Assembly (NCBI RefSeq): GCF_001523745.2 | Contig: NZ_CP013386.1 | Coordinates: forward strand, 930,001-994,000 | Length of the DNA: 64,000 nt | Origin: Burkholderia mayonis | GTDB taxonomy: Bacteria > Pseudomonadota > Gammaproteobacteria > Burkholderiales > Burkholderiaceae | Reading direction: 5' to 3' | In this document: one piece after another, positions 18,034-27,131 of the stretch | How the letters are laid out: each line of letters opens with the position of its first letter | How positions within the stretch are numbered: position 1 is the stretch's first letter | Position numbers and translations under genes: made by a program | The notes under the pieces: generated by a model | Told to the model about the DNA's origin: nothing | Databases searched by the model: none | What the model saw: only the letters and a program-made list of their open reading frames with translations

Positions 18034-19596
18034 TCAGGTCATCCGGCTCTTCGCGAGCGGTGGATTGGCCGCGAAATAGCGCTTGATTCCGCGGAAGATC
18101 GCATCGGCCATCTGGTCGCGGTACGCGTCGTCGTTCAGCCGGCGCTCCTCGTCCGGATTGCTGATGAACGCGGTTTCGACGAGGATCGACGGAATGTCGG
18201 GCGCCTTCAGCACCGCGAACCCCGCCTGCTCGACCGAGCCCTTGTGCAGCTTGTTGATGCCGCCGACTTCCTTCAGCACGTAGCCGCCGTAGCGCAGCGA
18301 ATCGCGGATCTGCGCGGTCGTCGACATGTCGAAAAGCGCGCGGTTCACCGAGACGTCCTGCGTCTTGATGTTGATCCCGCCGATCTGGTCCGACGAGTTC
18401 TCCTTGTTCGCGAGCCAGCGCGCGGCCGCGCTCGACGCGCCGTGGTCCGACAGCGCGAACACCGACGAGCCGCGCGCCGACGGCGTCGTGAACGCGTCCG
18501 CGTGGATCGACACGAACAGATCCGCGCCGACGCGCCGCGCCTTCTGCACGCGCACGTTGAGCGGCACGAAGAAGTCGGCGTCGCGCGTCATCATCGCGCG
18601 CATGTTCGGCGCGGCGTCGATCTTCGCGCGCAGCTTCTTCGCGATGTCGAGCGCGACGTGCTTCTCGTACGTGCCGCCGCCGCCGATCGCACCCGGATCC
18701 TCGCCGCCGTGGCCCGGATCGATCGCGACGGTGAGGAGGCGCACGGTGCCGCGGCCGGATTTCGGCGCGGAGAACGCGTAGGTGTCGGCATCGCCGGATT
18801 CGTCGTCGTTCTTGCGCGCGATGACGGGCGGCGGCTTGACCGCGGGCCGCGACGGCGCGGCAGGCGGCGTCTGCGCGATGGGCGGATTGGCAGGCGCGCC
18901 CGGCGCCGGGCGCGCGGCGTGCGCGGGCGGCGGATTGTTCTGCGCAAAGCGCTGGAAGAATGCGTCGCTGTTGTCGGCCGCGGCGGGCGGCGCGGCGGCC
19001 GGGCCGTTGAGCGCGGCCGTCGGCGGCTGCGCCTGCTGCGCGCGCATCGTGTCGTTCAGCTGCTGTTCCTTGCGCTCGGTCTGCGCGATCAGGTCGGACA
19101 GCGGATCGGGCGCGACGGCCGGATACAGGTCGAACACGAGCCGGTAGCGATAGGTGCCGACGGGCGGCAGCGTGAACACCTGCGGCTTCACCGAGCCTTT
19201 CAGGTCGAACACCATCCGCACGACGTGCGGCTGATACTGGCCGACCCGCACCGACTGGATCTGCGGATCGTTCGGCGTGATCTTCGACACGAGGTCGCGC
19301 AGCGCCTGGTCGAGATCGAGACCGTTCAGATCGACGACGAGCCGGTCCGGTCCTTGCAGCAACTGCTGCGAGTTCTGCAGCGGCTGGTCGGATTCGATCG
19401 TCACGCGCGTGTAGTCGCGCGCGGGCCACACGCGCACGCCGAGCACCGACGACGCGTGCGCGAGGCGCGGCAGCGCGAGCCCGAGCACGAGCGTTGACGC
19501 GCCGGCGCGCAGGATCTGCCGGCGTCGCCAGTTATGGGTCGCGGTGGCCGCCGATTCGATCGAGCGGAACGGTTTGATCAACATCTTTCGAGACAT
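18034..19596 (-). CDS. amiC: N-acetylmuramoyl-L-alanine amidase, Tat-exported (AmiC-like)
   Basis: The 520-residue periplasmic zinc amidase cleaves the peptide stem from peptidoglycan during daughter-cell separation. The N-terminus has a twin-arginine signal (WRRRQILRAGASTLVLGLALP, ending AHA). An AMIN domain follows (VRVWPARDYTRVTIESDQPL, VVDLNGLDL), then a Pro/Ala-rich linker, then an Amidase_3 domain. That domain shows VAIDPGHGGEDPGAIG (Zn ligand His) and LFVSIHADAF (second His), with Glu in DIPSILVETAFISNPDEE. Tat export matches E. coli AmiC. The start at 19596 overlaps the end of tsaE by 19 bases, which indicates coupling. Confidence 0.95.
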   Translation of the reverse strand: MSRKMLIKPFRSIESAATATHNWRRRQILRAGASTLVLGLALPRLAHASSVLGVRVWPARDYTRVTIESDQPLQNSQQLLQGPDRLVVDLNGLDLDQALRDLVSKITPNDPQIQSVRVGQYQPHVVRMVFDLKGSVKPQVFTLPPVGTYRYRLVFDLYPAVAPDPLSDLIAQTERKEQQLNDTMRAQQAQPPTAALNGPAAAPPAAADNSDAFFQRFAQNNPPPAHAARPAPGAPANPPIAQTPPAAPSRPAVKPPPVIARKNDDESGDADTYAFSAPKSGRGTVRLLTVAIDPGHGGEDPGAIGGGGTYEKHVALDIAKKLRAKIDAAPNMRAMMTRDADFFVPLNVRVQKARRVGADLFVSIHADAFTTPSARGSSVFALSDHGASSAAARWLANKENSSDQIGGINIKTQDVSVNRALFDMSTTAQIRDSLRYGGYVLKEVGGINKLHKGSVEQAGFAVLKAPDIPSILVETAFISNPDEERRLNDDAYRDQMADAIFRGIKRYFAANPPLAKSRMT

Positions 19597-20132
19597 GCCT
19601 TTCCTGATGCGCTGTACGCTCGGGCGGTGAGGAGCCGGCCTTCGCCGTCCACGTCGAGCGAGAACACGAGATCCGGCACGCCAAGGAGCGCGCCCGCCCG
19701 CTGCGGCCATTCGACGACGCAGATCGCGCCGGAATTGAAATACTCGCGAAAGCCTGCGTCGGCCCATTCGGCCGGATCGCTAAAACGGTACAGATCGAAG
19801 TGATAGACCTCGAGTTCCCCATCGGAACGCGCGAGTGCGTACGGCTCGACGAGCGCGTAGGTCGGGCTCTTCACGCGGCCCGCGTGGCCGAGGCCGCGCA
19901 GCATCGCGCGCACGAGCGTCGTCTTGCCTGCGCCGAGATCGCCGTAAAGCTGGATTTGCAGGCCGTCGAACGCGTGCGCGGCGGCGCGCTCGCCGCGCAC
20001 CGCGTCGAGCGCGTGCGCGAAGCGCTCGCCGAACGCGATCGTAGCCGCCTCGTCGGCGAGCGCGAGCGTGCGCTCGGCGATCGGAGCGGGCGGGAAGGGC
20101 GCGGCATGCGCGTGGCTAGGCTGCTCGGACAT
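19578..20132 (-). CDS. tsaE: tRNA threonylcarbamoyladenosine biosynthesis ATPase TsaE
   Basis: This 184-residue P-loop protein is required with TsaB, TsaC and TsaD for t6A37 in tRNA. Walker A GDLGAGKTT is at residues 64-72. VKSPTYALVEPY and VYHFDLYRFSDPAEWADAGFREYF are characteristic. It overlaps the amidase start by 19 bases, the same tsaE-amiC order seen in many proteobacteria. It is divergent from queG, another tRNA-modification gene, 17 bases away. Confidence 0.95.
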   Translation of the reverse strand: MSEQPSHAHAAPFPPAPIAERTLALADEAATIAFGERFAHALDAVRGERAAAHAFDGLQIQLYGDLGAGKTTLVRAMLRGLGHAGRVKSPTYALVEPYALARSDGELEVYHFDLYRFSDPAEWADAGFREYFNSGAICVVEWPQRAGALLGVPDLVFSLDVDGEGRLLTARAYSASGKACLERC

Positions 20133-20137
20133 TCTCG

Positions 20138-20143
20138 TAAAAT
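20138..20143 (+). promoter_or_regulatory. Candidate -10 element for queG
   Basis: TAAAAT ends 6 bases before the queG ATG at 20150, so transcription would start at or next to the start codon (leaderless). No good -35 is visible. The position inside the 17-base gap to divergent tsaE supports the assignment only weakly. Confidence 0.35.
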
Positions 20144-20149
20144 AGAGCG

Positions 20150-21373
20150 ATGGACCGAATTCCGGAACTCGCAGTCGCAGATGCGCGCCCCTCGCAGGAC
20201 GGGCGCGCCGCGCCGTCTCGCCTCGACGATGCGAAGCTCGCCGGGCTCGCGTCGCGCATCAAGGCGTGGGGGCGCGAATTGGGTTTCGGGGCGATCGGCA
20301 TCAGCGATACCGATCTCTCGGATGCCGAAGCGGGGCTCGCCGCCTGGCTGGAAGCCGGATGCCACGGCGAGATGGATTATATGGCCAAACATGGGATGAA
20401 ACGTGCGCGGCCGGCCGAACTTGTGGCCGGCACGCGACGCGTGATCTCCGCGCGGCTCGCCTATCTGCCCGCCGCGACGCTCGGCGACGCACCCGATTCG
20501 AGCGCCGCGCCGCGCGACTGGCGCGCGCGCGAGGCGGCGCGCATCGCCGATCCGCAGGCGGCCGTCGTGTCCGTCTACGCGCGCGGCCGCGACTATCACA
20601 AGGTATTGCGCCACCGGTTGCAGACGCTCGCCGAGCGGATCGAAGCCGAGATCGGCGCATTCGGCTATCGCGTGTTCACCGATTCCGCGCCGGTACTTGA
20701 AGTCGAGCTCGCGCAGAAGGCGGGCGTCGGCTGGCGCGGCAAGCACACGCTGCTCTTGCAGCGCGACGCGGGCTCGTTCTTTTTTCTCGGCGAAATCTAC
20801 GTCGACGTGCCGTTGCCGACCGACGCGCAGACGTCGCCCGCCGCCGCGCCCGAGACGTCCGGCGCGCATTGCGGCAGCTGCACGCGCTGCATCGGCGCGT
20901 GCCCGACCGGCGCGATCGTCGCGCCGTATCGCGTCGACGCGCGGCGCTGCATCTCCTATCTGACGATTGAATTACACGGCAGCATTCCCGAGCCGCTGCG
21001 GCCGCTCGTCGGCAATCGCGTGTACGGCTGCGACGACTGCCAGCTCGTCTGCCCGTGGAACAAGTTCGCGCAGGCGGCGCCCGTGGCCGACTTCGACGTG
21101 CGGCACGGGCTCGATCGCGCGTCGCTCGTCGAACTGTTCGCATGGACTGCCGAGCAATTCGACGAGCGGATGCAAGGCAGCGCGATTCGCCGGATCGGTC
21201 ACGAGCGCTGGCTGCGCAATCTCGCGGTCGGCCTCGGCAACGCGCTGCGCACGGCGCCCGGCAGCGTCGAGCCCGTCGCGCGCGCGGCGATCGTCGCGGC
21301 GTTGCGCGCGCGTGCGGACGATTCGTCCGAGCTCGTGCGCGAGCACGTCGAGTGGGCGCTGCGCGCTGCGTGA
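20150..21373 (+). CDS. queG: Epoxyqueuosine reductase
   Basis: The 407-residue cobalamin and iron-sulfur enzyme converts epoxyqueuosine to queuosine in tRNA. Two [4Fe-4S] motifs are intact: CGSCTRCIGACPTGAI (about residue 240) and CDDCQLVCPWN (about residue 293). The N-terminal DUF1730 region includes EMDYMAKHGMKRARP. There is no HEAT-repeat tail beyond the usual C-terminus. It is adjacent to divergent tsaE, a common pairing. Confidence 0.96.
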   Translation: MDRIPELAVADARPSQDGRAAPSRLDDAKLAGLASRIKAWGRELGFGAIGISDTDLSDAEAGLAAWLEAGCHGEMDYMAKHGMKRARPAELVAGTRRVISARLAYLPAATLGDAPDSSAAPRDWRAREAARIADPQAAVVSVYARGRDYHKVLRHRLQTLAERIEAEIGAFGYRVFTDSAPVLEVELAQKAGVGWRGKHTLLLQRDAGSFFFLGEIYVDVPLPTDAQTSPAAAPETSGAHCGSCTRCIGACPTGAIVAPYRVDARRCISYLTIELHGSIPEPLRPLVGNRVYGCDDCQLVCPWNKFAQAAPVADFDVRHGLDRASLVELFAWTAEQFDERMQGSAIRRIGHERWLRNLAVGLGNALRTAPGSVEPVARAAIVAALRARADDSSELVREHVEWALRAA

Positions 21374-21444
21374 AGGCGGCGTAAAGTGACGGTTTGGCGG
21401 GCGGCCGGCGCACGTCGCGGGCGAGCCCCTTTCAGGAGACAACG

Positions 21445-21912
21445 ATGTTCAACGCAGTAATCGATGCGCCATTCGGCAAGATGGGTATCCGCACCGATGC
21501 GTCGGTCGTGCGCGAGATCGTCTATCTGCCCGAATCGATGAAGAGCGTCGCGCCGGACACGACGCTCGCGAAGCGGGCCGCGCGCCAGATCGAGCGCTAT
21601 TTCGAGCGTGCGTCCGCGCGTTTCGACCTGCCGCTCGCGGCAGTCGGCACGCCGTTCCAGCATCGCGTGTGGAACGCGATCAGCGCGATTCCGCCCGGCG
21701 TCGTGCTGACCTACGGGCAGATCGCGAAGCAGATCGGCAGCGCGCCGCGCGCGGTCGGCCAGGCGTGCGGCTCGAACTATTTTCCGCTCGTGATTCCGTG
21801 TCATCGCGTCGTCGCGTCGGGCGGGATCGGCGGCTTCGCGAACCACGACGACGACGGCTACTTCCTCAAGGTCAAGCGCTGGCTGCTTGCGCACGAGGGC
21901 GTGCAGTACTGA
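21445..21912 (+). CDS. ogt: Methylated-DNA-protein-cysteine methyltransferase
   Basis: The 155-residue suicide repair protein transfers the alkyl group from O6-alkylguanine to its own Cys. The acceptor motif is in FPLVIPCHRVVASGGIGGF (Cys about 119). FQHRVWNAISAIPPGVVLTYGQIA and GSAPRAVGQACGSN give the helix-turn-helix and Arg finger. CAGGAGACA precedes the ATG at 21445. The gene ends at TGATG, sharing one base with the xerD start, so the pair is translationally coupled. Confidence 0.94.
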   Translation: MFNAVIDAPFGKMGIRTDASVVREIVYLPESMKSVAPDTTLAKRAARQIERYFERASARFDLPLAAVGTPFQHRVWNAISAIPPGVVLTYGQIAKQIGSAPRAVGQACGSNYFPLVIPCHRVVASGGIGGFANHDDDGYFLKVKRWLLAHEGVQY

Positions 21913-22913
21913 TGGCGCGCGCAGCAGGTGCCCCCGCGGCCCCCGTGGCGATCGTCGAGCCCGAGCGTGCGCACGCGCCGTCGTCCGATCGTCCGTCCGA
22001 CGAGCTGGCCGCGTCGCCCGCATGGGTCGACAGCCGCACGTCGATCGATCTGTTCTGCGATGCGATGTGGCTCGAGCACGGGCTGTCGCGCAACACGCTC
22101 GACGCGTACCGGCGCGACCTGCAACTGTTCGCGCAATGGCTCGCCGCGCAGCATGAGGCGAACGTCGATCAGGCGAGCGAGGCGATGCTGACGGGCTACA
22201 TCGCCGCGCGCAGCGACGGCAAGGCGACGTCGTCGAATCGCCGGCTGTCGGTGTTTCGCCGCTATTACGGCTGGGCGGTGCGCGAGCATCGCGCCGCCGC
22301 CGACCCGACGCTCAGGATCGCATCGGCGAAACAGGCGCCGCGGTTTCCGTCGACGCTGTCCGAGGCGCAGGTCGAGGCATTGCTTGCCGCCCCCGACGTC
22401 GATACGCCGCTCGGCCTGCGCGACCGGGCGATGCTCGAATTGATGTACGCGAGCGGGCTGCGCGTGAGCGAGCTCGTCACGCTGAAGTCGGTCGAGGTCG
22501 GGTTGAACGAAGGCGTCGTGCGCGTGACGGGCAAGGGTTCGAAGGAGCGGCTCGTGCCGTTCGGCGAAGTCGCGCACGGCTGGATCGAGCGCTACCTGCG
22601 CGACGGGCGGCCCGCGCTTCTCGGCGCGCGCGCAGCCGATCCGCTCTTCGTCACCGCGCGCGGCGACGGGATGACGCGCCAGCAGTTCTGGAACATCATC
22701 AAGCGCCACGCGCAGCAGGCGGACGTCCGCGCACATCTGTCGCCGCATACGCTGCGGCACGCGTTCGCGACGCATCTGCTGAACCACGGCGCGGACCTGC
22801 GGGTCGTGCAACTGCTGCTCGGCCACAGCGACATCTCGACGACGCAGATCTACACGCACGTCGCGCGCGAGCGGCTGAAGACGCTGCATGCGGCGCATCA
22901 TCCGCGCGGGTGA
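21912..22913 (+). CDS. xerD: Tyrosine recombinase XerD
   Basis: The 333-residue recombinase acts with XerC at dif to resolve chromosome dimers. The SAM-like N-terminal core-binding domain (about residues 35-125) is followed by the catalytic domain. Its Arg is in ASGLRVSEL, HTLRHAFATHLL supplies His-x-x-Arg, and LGHSDISTTQIYTHV holds the nucleophilic Tyr. It carries about 30 extra N-terminal residues compared with E. coli XerD. The start overlaps the ogt stop by one base (TGATG). Gene order and length favour the chromosomal housekeeping enzyme over an integrase. Confidence 0.93.
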   Translation: MARAAGAPAAPVAIVEPERAHAPSSDRPSDELAASPAWVDSRTSIDLFCDAMWLEHGLSRNTLDAYRRDLQLFAQWLAAQHEANVDQASEAMLTGYIAARSDGKATSSNRRLSVFRRYYGWAVREHRAAADPTLRIASAKQAPRFPSTLSEAQVEALLAAPDVDTPLGLRDRAMLELMYASGLRVSELVTLKSVEVGLNEGVVRVTGKGSKERLVPFGEVAHGWIERYLRDGRPALLGARAADPLFVTARGDGMTRQQFWNIIKRHAQQADVRAHLSPHTLRHAFATHLLNHGADLRVVQLLLGHSDISTTQIYTHVARERLKTLHAAHHPRG

Positions 22914-23106
22914 CGCCCGCGGCGACCTTGTTGCGCCCATTCGTCGCGCGCGACTCGCGCATCCGCCGCGCGGTTCGCGCGTCGAGTGCGGATGATCGAT
23001 CCTTCACGCATCGATCATTCAGGCATCGGTCGTTTGCGGAACATCTTCGTCCTTCCGGCATCCGCTCTCCGTGTGCGTCGGACGCCGGCGTGCGAGCCGC
23101 GCCACG

Positions 23107-24669
23107 TCACAGCATCTCGCGCAGCCTGTGCTTGAGCACCTTGCCCGTCGACGCGGCTGGCAGCGCGGCAAGCGCGCGGATCTGCGCGGGGCGCTTGTAC
23201 GGGGTGAGCCGGCCCGCGCACCAGTCCTTCAGATCGTCTTCGGTTGCGGCTGCATTCGGCGCGAGCTCGACGAACGCGATCACCTCCTCGTTGCCTTCGA
23301 CCGCGCGCCCGATCACGGCCGACTGCACGACGTCCGGATGCGCGTTCAGCGCCTGTTCGACTTCGGACGGATAGACGTTGAAGCCCGAGCGAATGATGAG
23401 TTCCTTGCTGCGGCCGGCTATCGTCACCGCGCCGTCGTCGGCCGCGCGCGCGAGGTCGCCTGTCTTCAGCCAGCCGTCCGCCGTGACGGCCGCGCGCGTG
23501 CTTTCCGGATTGCGGTAGTAGCCGAGCATCACGTTCGGTCCGCGCACCCACAGCTCACCGACTTCGCCCGGCGCGACGTCGGCGCCGTTCGCCGTGCGGA
23601 AGCGGACGGCGACGCCCGGAATCGGCATGCCGACCGAGCAGTCGGCGCGCGGCGCGTCGATCGGCGTTTGCGTGATCGTCGGGCTGCTCTCGGTCATCCC
23701 GTAGCCGTTGTGCAGCGGCAGGCCGTAGACGCGTTCGACGCGCGCTTTCAGATCGGCGTCGAGCGGCGAGCCGCCCGAATAGACGAAGCGCAGATGCGGT
23801 GCGTGCCACGCGTGTCCGTGCGCGCGGAGATGCTCGAGCAGTTTCGCGTGCATGGCCGGCACGCCCTGGAAGAGGGTTACGCGCTCGTCGGCGAGCGCGC
23901 GGCGCAGCGCCTCCGGCGAAAAGCGGGGCACGAGCTTGAGCGTTGCGCCCGCGTAGAGGCTGCCGAGGCATACCGACGCGAGCCCATAGACGTGCGACAC
24001 AGGCAGCACCGTGTAGACCACGTCGGTCGGCGCGACGCGCCGCTGCGTGCTCGACACCGCCGCGACGAACAGCAGGTTGCGGTGCGACAGCATCACGCCC
24101 TTCGGCGTGCCGGTCGTGCCCGTCGTATAGATGAGCGCCGCGCACTGGCGTGCGCCGTCCGCTTCGACCGGTTCCGCGCGCACGCTCGCGTCGAGCGTGT
24201 AGGACCACGCGCCGATGTCGAGCTCGAACGGCGCGGCCTGCTGCGCGCCGCACCGTTCGGCATGCGCGCACGCGTCGGGCGACGTGCCGGTGACGAACGC
24301 AATCAGGCGCGGCTGCGCATGCGCGGCGATCGCATCGAGCTCGGCCGCCGCAAGGCGCGCGTTCGACACGATCGCCCATGCTGCGAGCCGCGTCGTGGCG
24401 AACAGCAGCACGAGCTGCGCGACACTGTTCTCCGCGACGATCATCACGCGGTCGCCGCCTTGCACGCCGAGGCTTCGCAGCCGGTCGGCGGCCGCGTCGA
24501 TCGCATGCGCGAGCTGCGCGTACGTGAGCCGGCGCGCGTCCTCGATCAGCGCGACGTGATCAGGCATGCGTTCGGCGATGCGCGCGGGCAGTGCCGCGAT
24601 CCGCGACGGCAACGCGGCGATCAGCGCGTCGACGTCGATCGCCGCGCCAGCGGAAAAATGGGTTGTCAT
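23107..24669 (-). CDS. AMP-dependent acyl-CoA synthetase/ligase
   Basis: The 520-residue adenylate-forming enzyme activates a carboxylic acid to its CoA thioester. ALIYTTGTTGTPKGVMLSH is the P-loop, NGYGMTESSPTI is the A5 core, and DGWLKTGDLAR plus GRSKELIIRSGFNVYP give the A7-A8 hinge. The C-terminal LPAASTGKVLKHRLREML keeps the catalytic Lys. It most resembles medium/long-chain or CaiC/FadD-like ligases; the substrate is unknown. The start at 24669 (MTTHFSAG) is used because the upstream extension would run into the promoter. It is divergent from ybaK. Confidence 0.88.
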   Translation of the reverse strand: MTTHFSAGAAIDVDALIAALPSRIAALPARIAERMPDHVALIEDARRLTYAQLAHAIDAAADRLRSLGVQGGDRVMIVAENSVAQLVLLFATTRLAAWAIVSNARLAAAELDAIAAHAQPRLIAFVTGTSPDACAHAERCGAQQAAPFELDIGAWSYTLDASVRAEPVEADGARQCAALIYTTGTTGTPKGVMLSHRNLLFVAAVSSTQRRVAPTDVVYTVLPVSHVYGLASVCLGSLYAGATLKLVPRFSPEALRRALADERVTLFQGVPAMHAKLLEHLRAHGHAWHAPHLRFVYSGGSPLDADLKARVERVYGLPLHNGYGMTESSPTITQTPIDAPRADCSVGMPIPGVAVRFRTANGADVAPGEVGELWVRGPNVMLGYYRNPESTRAAVTADGWLKTGDLARAADDGAVTIAGRSKELIIRSGFNVYPSEVEQALNAHPDVVQSAVIGRAVEGNEEVIAFVELAPNAAATEDDLKDWCAGRLTPYKRPAQIRALAALPAASTGKVLKHRLREML

Positions 24670-24797
24670 GGCGTCTCCGTATGGTCGGCGCGAGCGCGAC
24701 GTCGCGCCGTTGCCGACCGTGTGCCGACGATCGTGCCACGCGGCGGCCGCGCGGACAATCTGCCATTCGGACAATAGTCCCGTGCGCCGCCTGCAAT

Positions 24798-24803
24798 TAA
24801 AAT
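24798..24803 (+). promoter_or_regulatory. Candidate -10 element for ybaK
   Basis: TAAAAT ends 6 bases before the ATG at 24810, implying a leaderless or near-leaderless transcript. No clear -35 is visible. Confidence 0.35.
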
Positions 24804-24809
24804 GCGCAC

Positions 24810-25301
24810 ATGAGCAAATCCAAACACATTTCCGAAACGCCTGCGACGCAGTTCCTGCGCCGCCACAGCGTCGCGTTCGGCGAGCACGTCTACGATTACG
24901 TCGACCACGGCGGCACGTCCGAATCGGCGCGGCAACTGGGCGTCGACGAGCACGCCGTCGTCAAGACGCTCGTGATGGAAGACGAGCGCGCGAAGCCGCT
25001 CATCATCCTGATGCACGGCGATCGCACGGTGTCGACGAAGAACCTCGCGCGGCAGATCGGCGCGAAGCGCGTCGAGCCGTGCAAGCCCGAGGTCGCGAAC
25101 CGGCATTCGGGCTACCTCGTCGGCGGCACGTCGCCGTTCGGCACGAAGAAGGCGATGCCCGTCTACGTCGAATCGACGATCCTCGACTTGCCGTCGATCT
25201 ACCTGAACGGCGGCCGGCGCGGCTACCTCGTGAGCCTCGCGCCCGCGGCGCTGACGACGCTCCTGGATGCACGGCCCGTGCAGTGCGCAATCGTCGACTG
25301 A
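24810..25301 (+). CDS. ybaK: Cys-tRNA(Pro)/Cys-tRNA(Cys) deacylase YbaK
   Basis: The 163-residue YbaK/ProX-fold trans-editing protein hydrolyses cysteine mischarged onto tRNA-Pro. The catalytic Lys region ELGVDEHAVVKTLV is represented by RQLGVDEHAVVKTLVMED. VGGTSPFGTKKAMPVYVE is the characteristic GxxSP block, and YLNGGRRGYLVSLAP lies near the end. Length is normal for bacterial YbaK. It is divergent from the acyl-CoA ligase and 109 bases upstream of plsY. Confidence 0.93.
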   Translation: MSKSKHISETPATQFLRRHSVAFGEHVYDYVDHGGTSESARQLGVDEHAVVKTLVMEDERAKPLIILMHGDRTVSTKNLARQIGAKRVEPCKPEVANRHSGYLVGGTSPFGTKKAMPVYVESTILDLPSIYLNGGRRGYLVSLAPAALTTLLDARPVQCAIVD

Positions 25302-25336
25302 GGGTTTCACCCGCATGGCGTGCCGCGCCGGTTCGG

Positions 25337-25342
25337 TAGAAT
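25337..25342 (+). promoter_or_regulatory. Candidate -10 element for plsY
   Basis: TAGAAT lies 68 bases upstream of the plsY ATG in the short gap after ybaK. No convincing -35 is seen at the right spacing. Confidence 0.3.
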
Positions 25343-25410
25343 GAGCGCCGCCGCGACCTCGCGACCGAGGCCGCCCATCCAACCTATACGTTGAAACAAG
25401 AGTCCTTCGC

Positions 25411-26019
25411 ATGCAGATCCTGCTCGCTACCGTCGCCGCCTATCTGATCGGATCGGTGTCGTTTGCCGTCGTCGTCAGCGCCGCGATGGGGCTCGCCGAC
25501 CCCCGCTCGTATGGCTCGAAGAATCCCGGCGCGACCAACGTGCTGCGCAGCGGCAACAAGAAGGCGGCGATTCTCACGCTCGTCGGCGACGCGTTCAAGG
25601 GCTGGCTTGCGGTTTGGCTCGTCAGGCGCTTCGGCATCGGCGGCGAGATCGGCGTCGCACTGTCGGCGACCGCCGTGTTCCTCGGCCACCTGTATCCGGT
25701 TTTCTTCCGCTTCCAGGGCGGCAAGGGCGTCGCGACCGCGGCGGGCGTGCTGCTTGCCGTGCATCCGGTGCTCGGCCTCGCGACCGCGCTGACCTGGGTC
25801 ATCGTCGCGTTCTTCTTCCGCTATTCGTCGCTTGCGGCGCTCGTCGCCGCCGTGTTTGCGCCGGTTTTCGACGTGTTTCTGTTCGGCACGCGCAACAATC
25901 CCGTCGCGTGGGCGGTGCTTGCGATGAGCGTGCTGTTGATCTGGCGGCATCGCTCGAACATTTCGAAGCTCATTGCAGGCGAGGAAAGCCGGATCGGGCA
26001 GAAGAAGACCGGCGTGTAA
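25411..26019 (+). CDS. plsY: Acyl-phosphate:glycerol-3-phosphate acyltransferase
   Basis: The 202-residue inner-membrane enzyme acylates glycerol-3-phosphate from acyl-phosphate, the first step of phospholipid synthesis. The three signature loops are visible: [49 protein letters not shown] and a C-terminal [14 protein letters not shown]. Several hydrophobic segments separate them. It is probably transcribed alone or with ybaK. Confidence 0.95.
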   Translation: MQILLATVAAYLIGSVSFAVVVSAAMGLADPRSYGSKNPGATNVLRSGNKKAAILTLVGDAFKGWLAVWLVRRFGIGGEIGVALSATAVFLGHLYPVFFRFQGGKGVATAAGVLLAVHPVLGLATALTWVIVAFFFRYSSLAALVAAVFAPVFDVFLFGTRNNPVAWAVLAMSVLLIWRHRSNISKLIAGEESRIGQKKTGV

Positions 26020-26509
26020 TCTGGGCGGATTCGCCCGATTTCGTTTGGTTTCGTTCGGGACACGCGGATACGATGCGCGTCGCGGTGCCGTCGCGCATCG
26101 AGATGTGTTCGATCGGAGCGGGAAGGCCGGTTTTGCATCGGCGGCGCACGCGATTCGGGCGTCGATCGCATCCTCAAACGTTGATGCTGCAGTTAGCGCA
26201 AGCGGCACGCGAACGAGCGCAGATGCAAGGCGCACCGCGTGTTCCGGAGTCCGTTGTGCTCGCGCATAAATCACGCAAGCCGCTGCGGCGCGTGCAACGA
26301 AGACGCGCTTAATCTCGACGATTTGCCGCTTGGCGAACGGTGCGTCCGCTTATTCAGCCGACCGTCACGCCGCGAACGACGCATCCGCTCCACGCGATAC
26401 GGTGCGCGGCGCACGGCGAATCGACCTTCGACGACTTGTCGCGCCGCGACTGGCGCGCCCGACCTGAAGCCGCCCGCTACGATACGACCGGCGAGCGGCT
26501 CGTCCGGTT
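26020..26509. other. Intergenic region between convergent plsY and yajQ
   Basis: This ~490-base gap has no convincing gene. A 9-bp inverted repeat, CGATGCGCG (26071-26079) with CGCGCATCG (26092-26100), could end the plsY transcript, although no T-tract follows. The rest has lower local G+C and stop codons in all frames of plausible length. Confidence 0.5.
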
Positions 26510-26995
26510 TCAGTCGCGGAAGTTGTTGAAGTCGAGCGGCGTGTCGGTCACTTCCTTGCGCAGCAGCGAGATCACGCTTTGCAGATCGTCGCGCTTCGCG
26601 CCGGACACGCGCACCGCATCGCCCTGGATGCTCGCCTGCACCTTGATCTTGCTGTCCTTCACGATGCGCACGACCTTTTTCGCGAGGTCACCCGACACGC
26701 CTTTCTTGATCGTCGCAACCTGCTTCACCTTGTCGCCGCCGATCTTCTCGATCTTGCCGTAGTCGAGGAAGCGCACGTCGACGTTGCGCTTCGCCAACTT
26801 GCCGATGAGCACGTCCTTGACCTGGCCGAGCTTGAATTCATCGTCGGCGTAGAGCGTGAGCTCGCGCTCCTTCTGCTCGACGCGCGCGTCGGAGCCTTTG
26901 AAGTCGAAGCGGGTGGAAATTTCCTTGTTCGATTGCTCGACTGCATTTTTCACTTCGATCATGTTCGCTTCGGAAACGACGTCGAACGATGGCAT
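26510..26995 (-). CDS. yajQ: YajQ family nucleotide-binding protein
   Basis: The 161-residue protein consists of two ferredoxin-like halves. [34 protein letters not shown] is the diagnostic N-terminus, and [27 protein letters not shown] and [32 protein letters not shown] blocks follow. Family members bind nucleotides, and the Xanthomonas homologue binds cyclic di-GMP; the ligand here is not established. It is divergent from murB. Confidence 0.93.
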   Translation of the reverse strand: MPSFDVVSEANMIEVKNAVEQSNKEISTRFDFKGSDARVEQKERELTLYADDEFKLGQVKDVLIGKLAKRNVDVRFLDYGKIEKIGGDKVKQVATIKKGVSGDLAKKVVRIVKDSKIKVQASIQGDAVRVSGAKRDDLQSVISLLRKEVTDTPLDFNNFRD

Positions 26996-27045
26996 GGCAT
27001 TCTCCTGTAGAGCGTGCCGCGCGCGGCCTGCGCGCGGTCACTCGC

Positions 27046-27051
27046 TATAAT
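27046..27051 (+). promoter_or_regulatory. Candidate -10 element for murB
   Basis: A perfect TATAAT lies in the yajQ-murB divergent gap, 80 bases upstream of the murB ATG. The -35 is not clear. Confidence 0.4.
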
Positions 27052-27131
27052 TGCGGGCTGACCGCCATTTTACCGGCGCCCCTACATTTGCCCAAGGCCG
27101 CAGGCTTGACCGCGCGCCGGCGCAACCGCGA

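Noticed and set aside
21912..22913. Phage or island integrase
   Set aside because: Sequence order and coupling to ogt fit chromosomal XerD; no att repeats or cargo genes nearby.
26041..26509. Small plus-strand frames between plsY and yajQ
   Set aside because: No Shine-Dalgarno, no recognisable motifs, composition unlike neighbouring genes.
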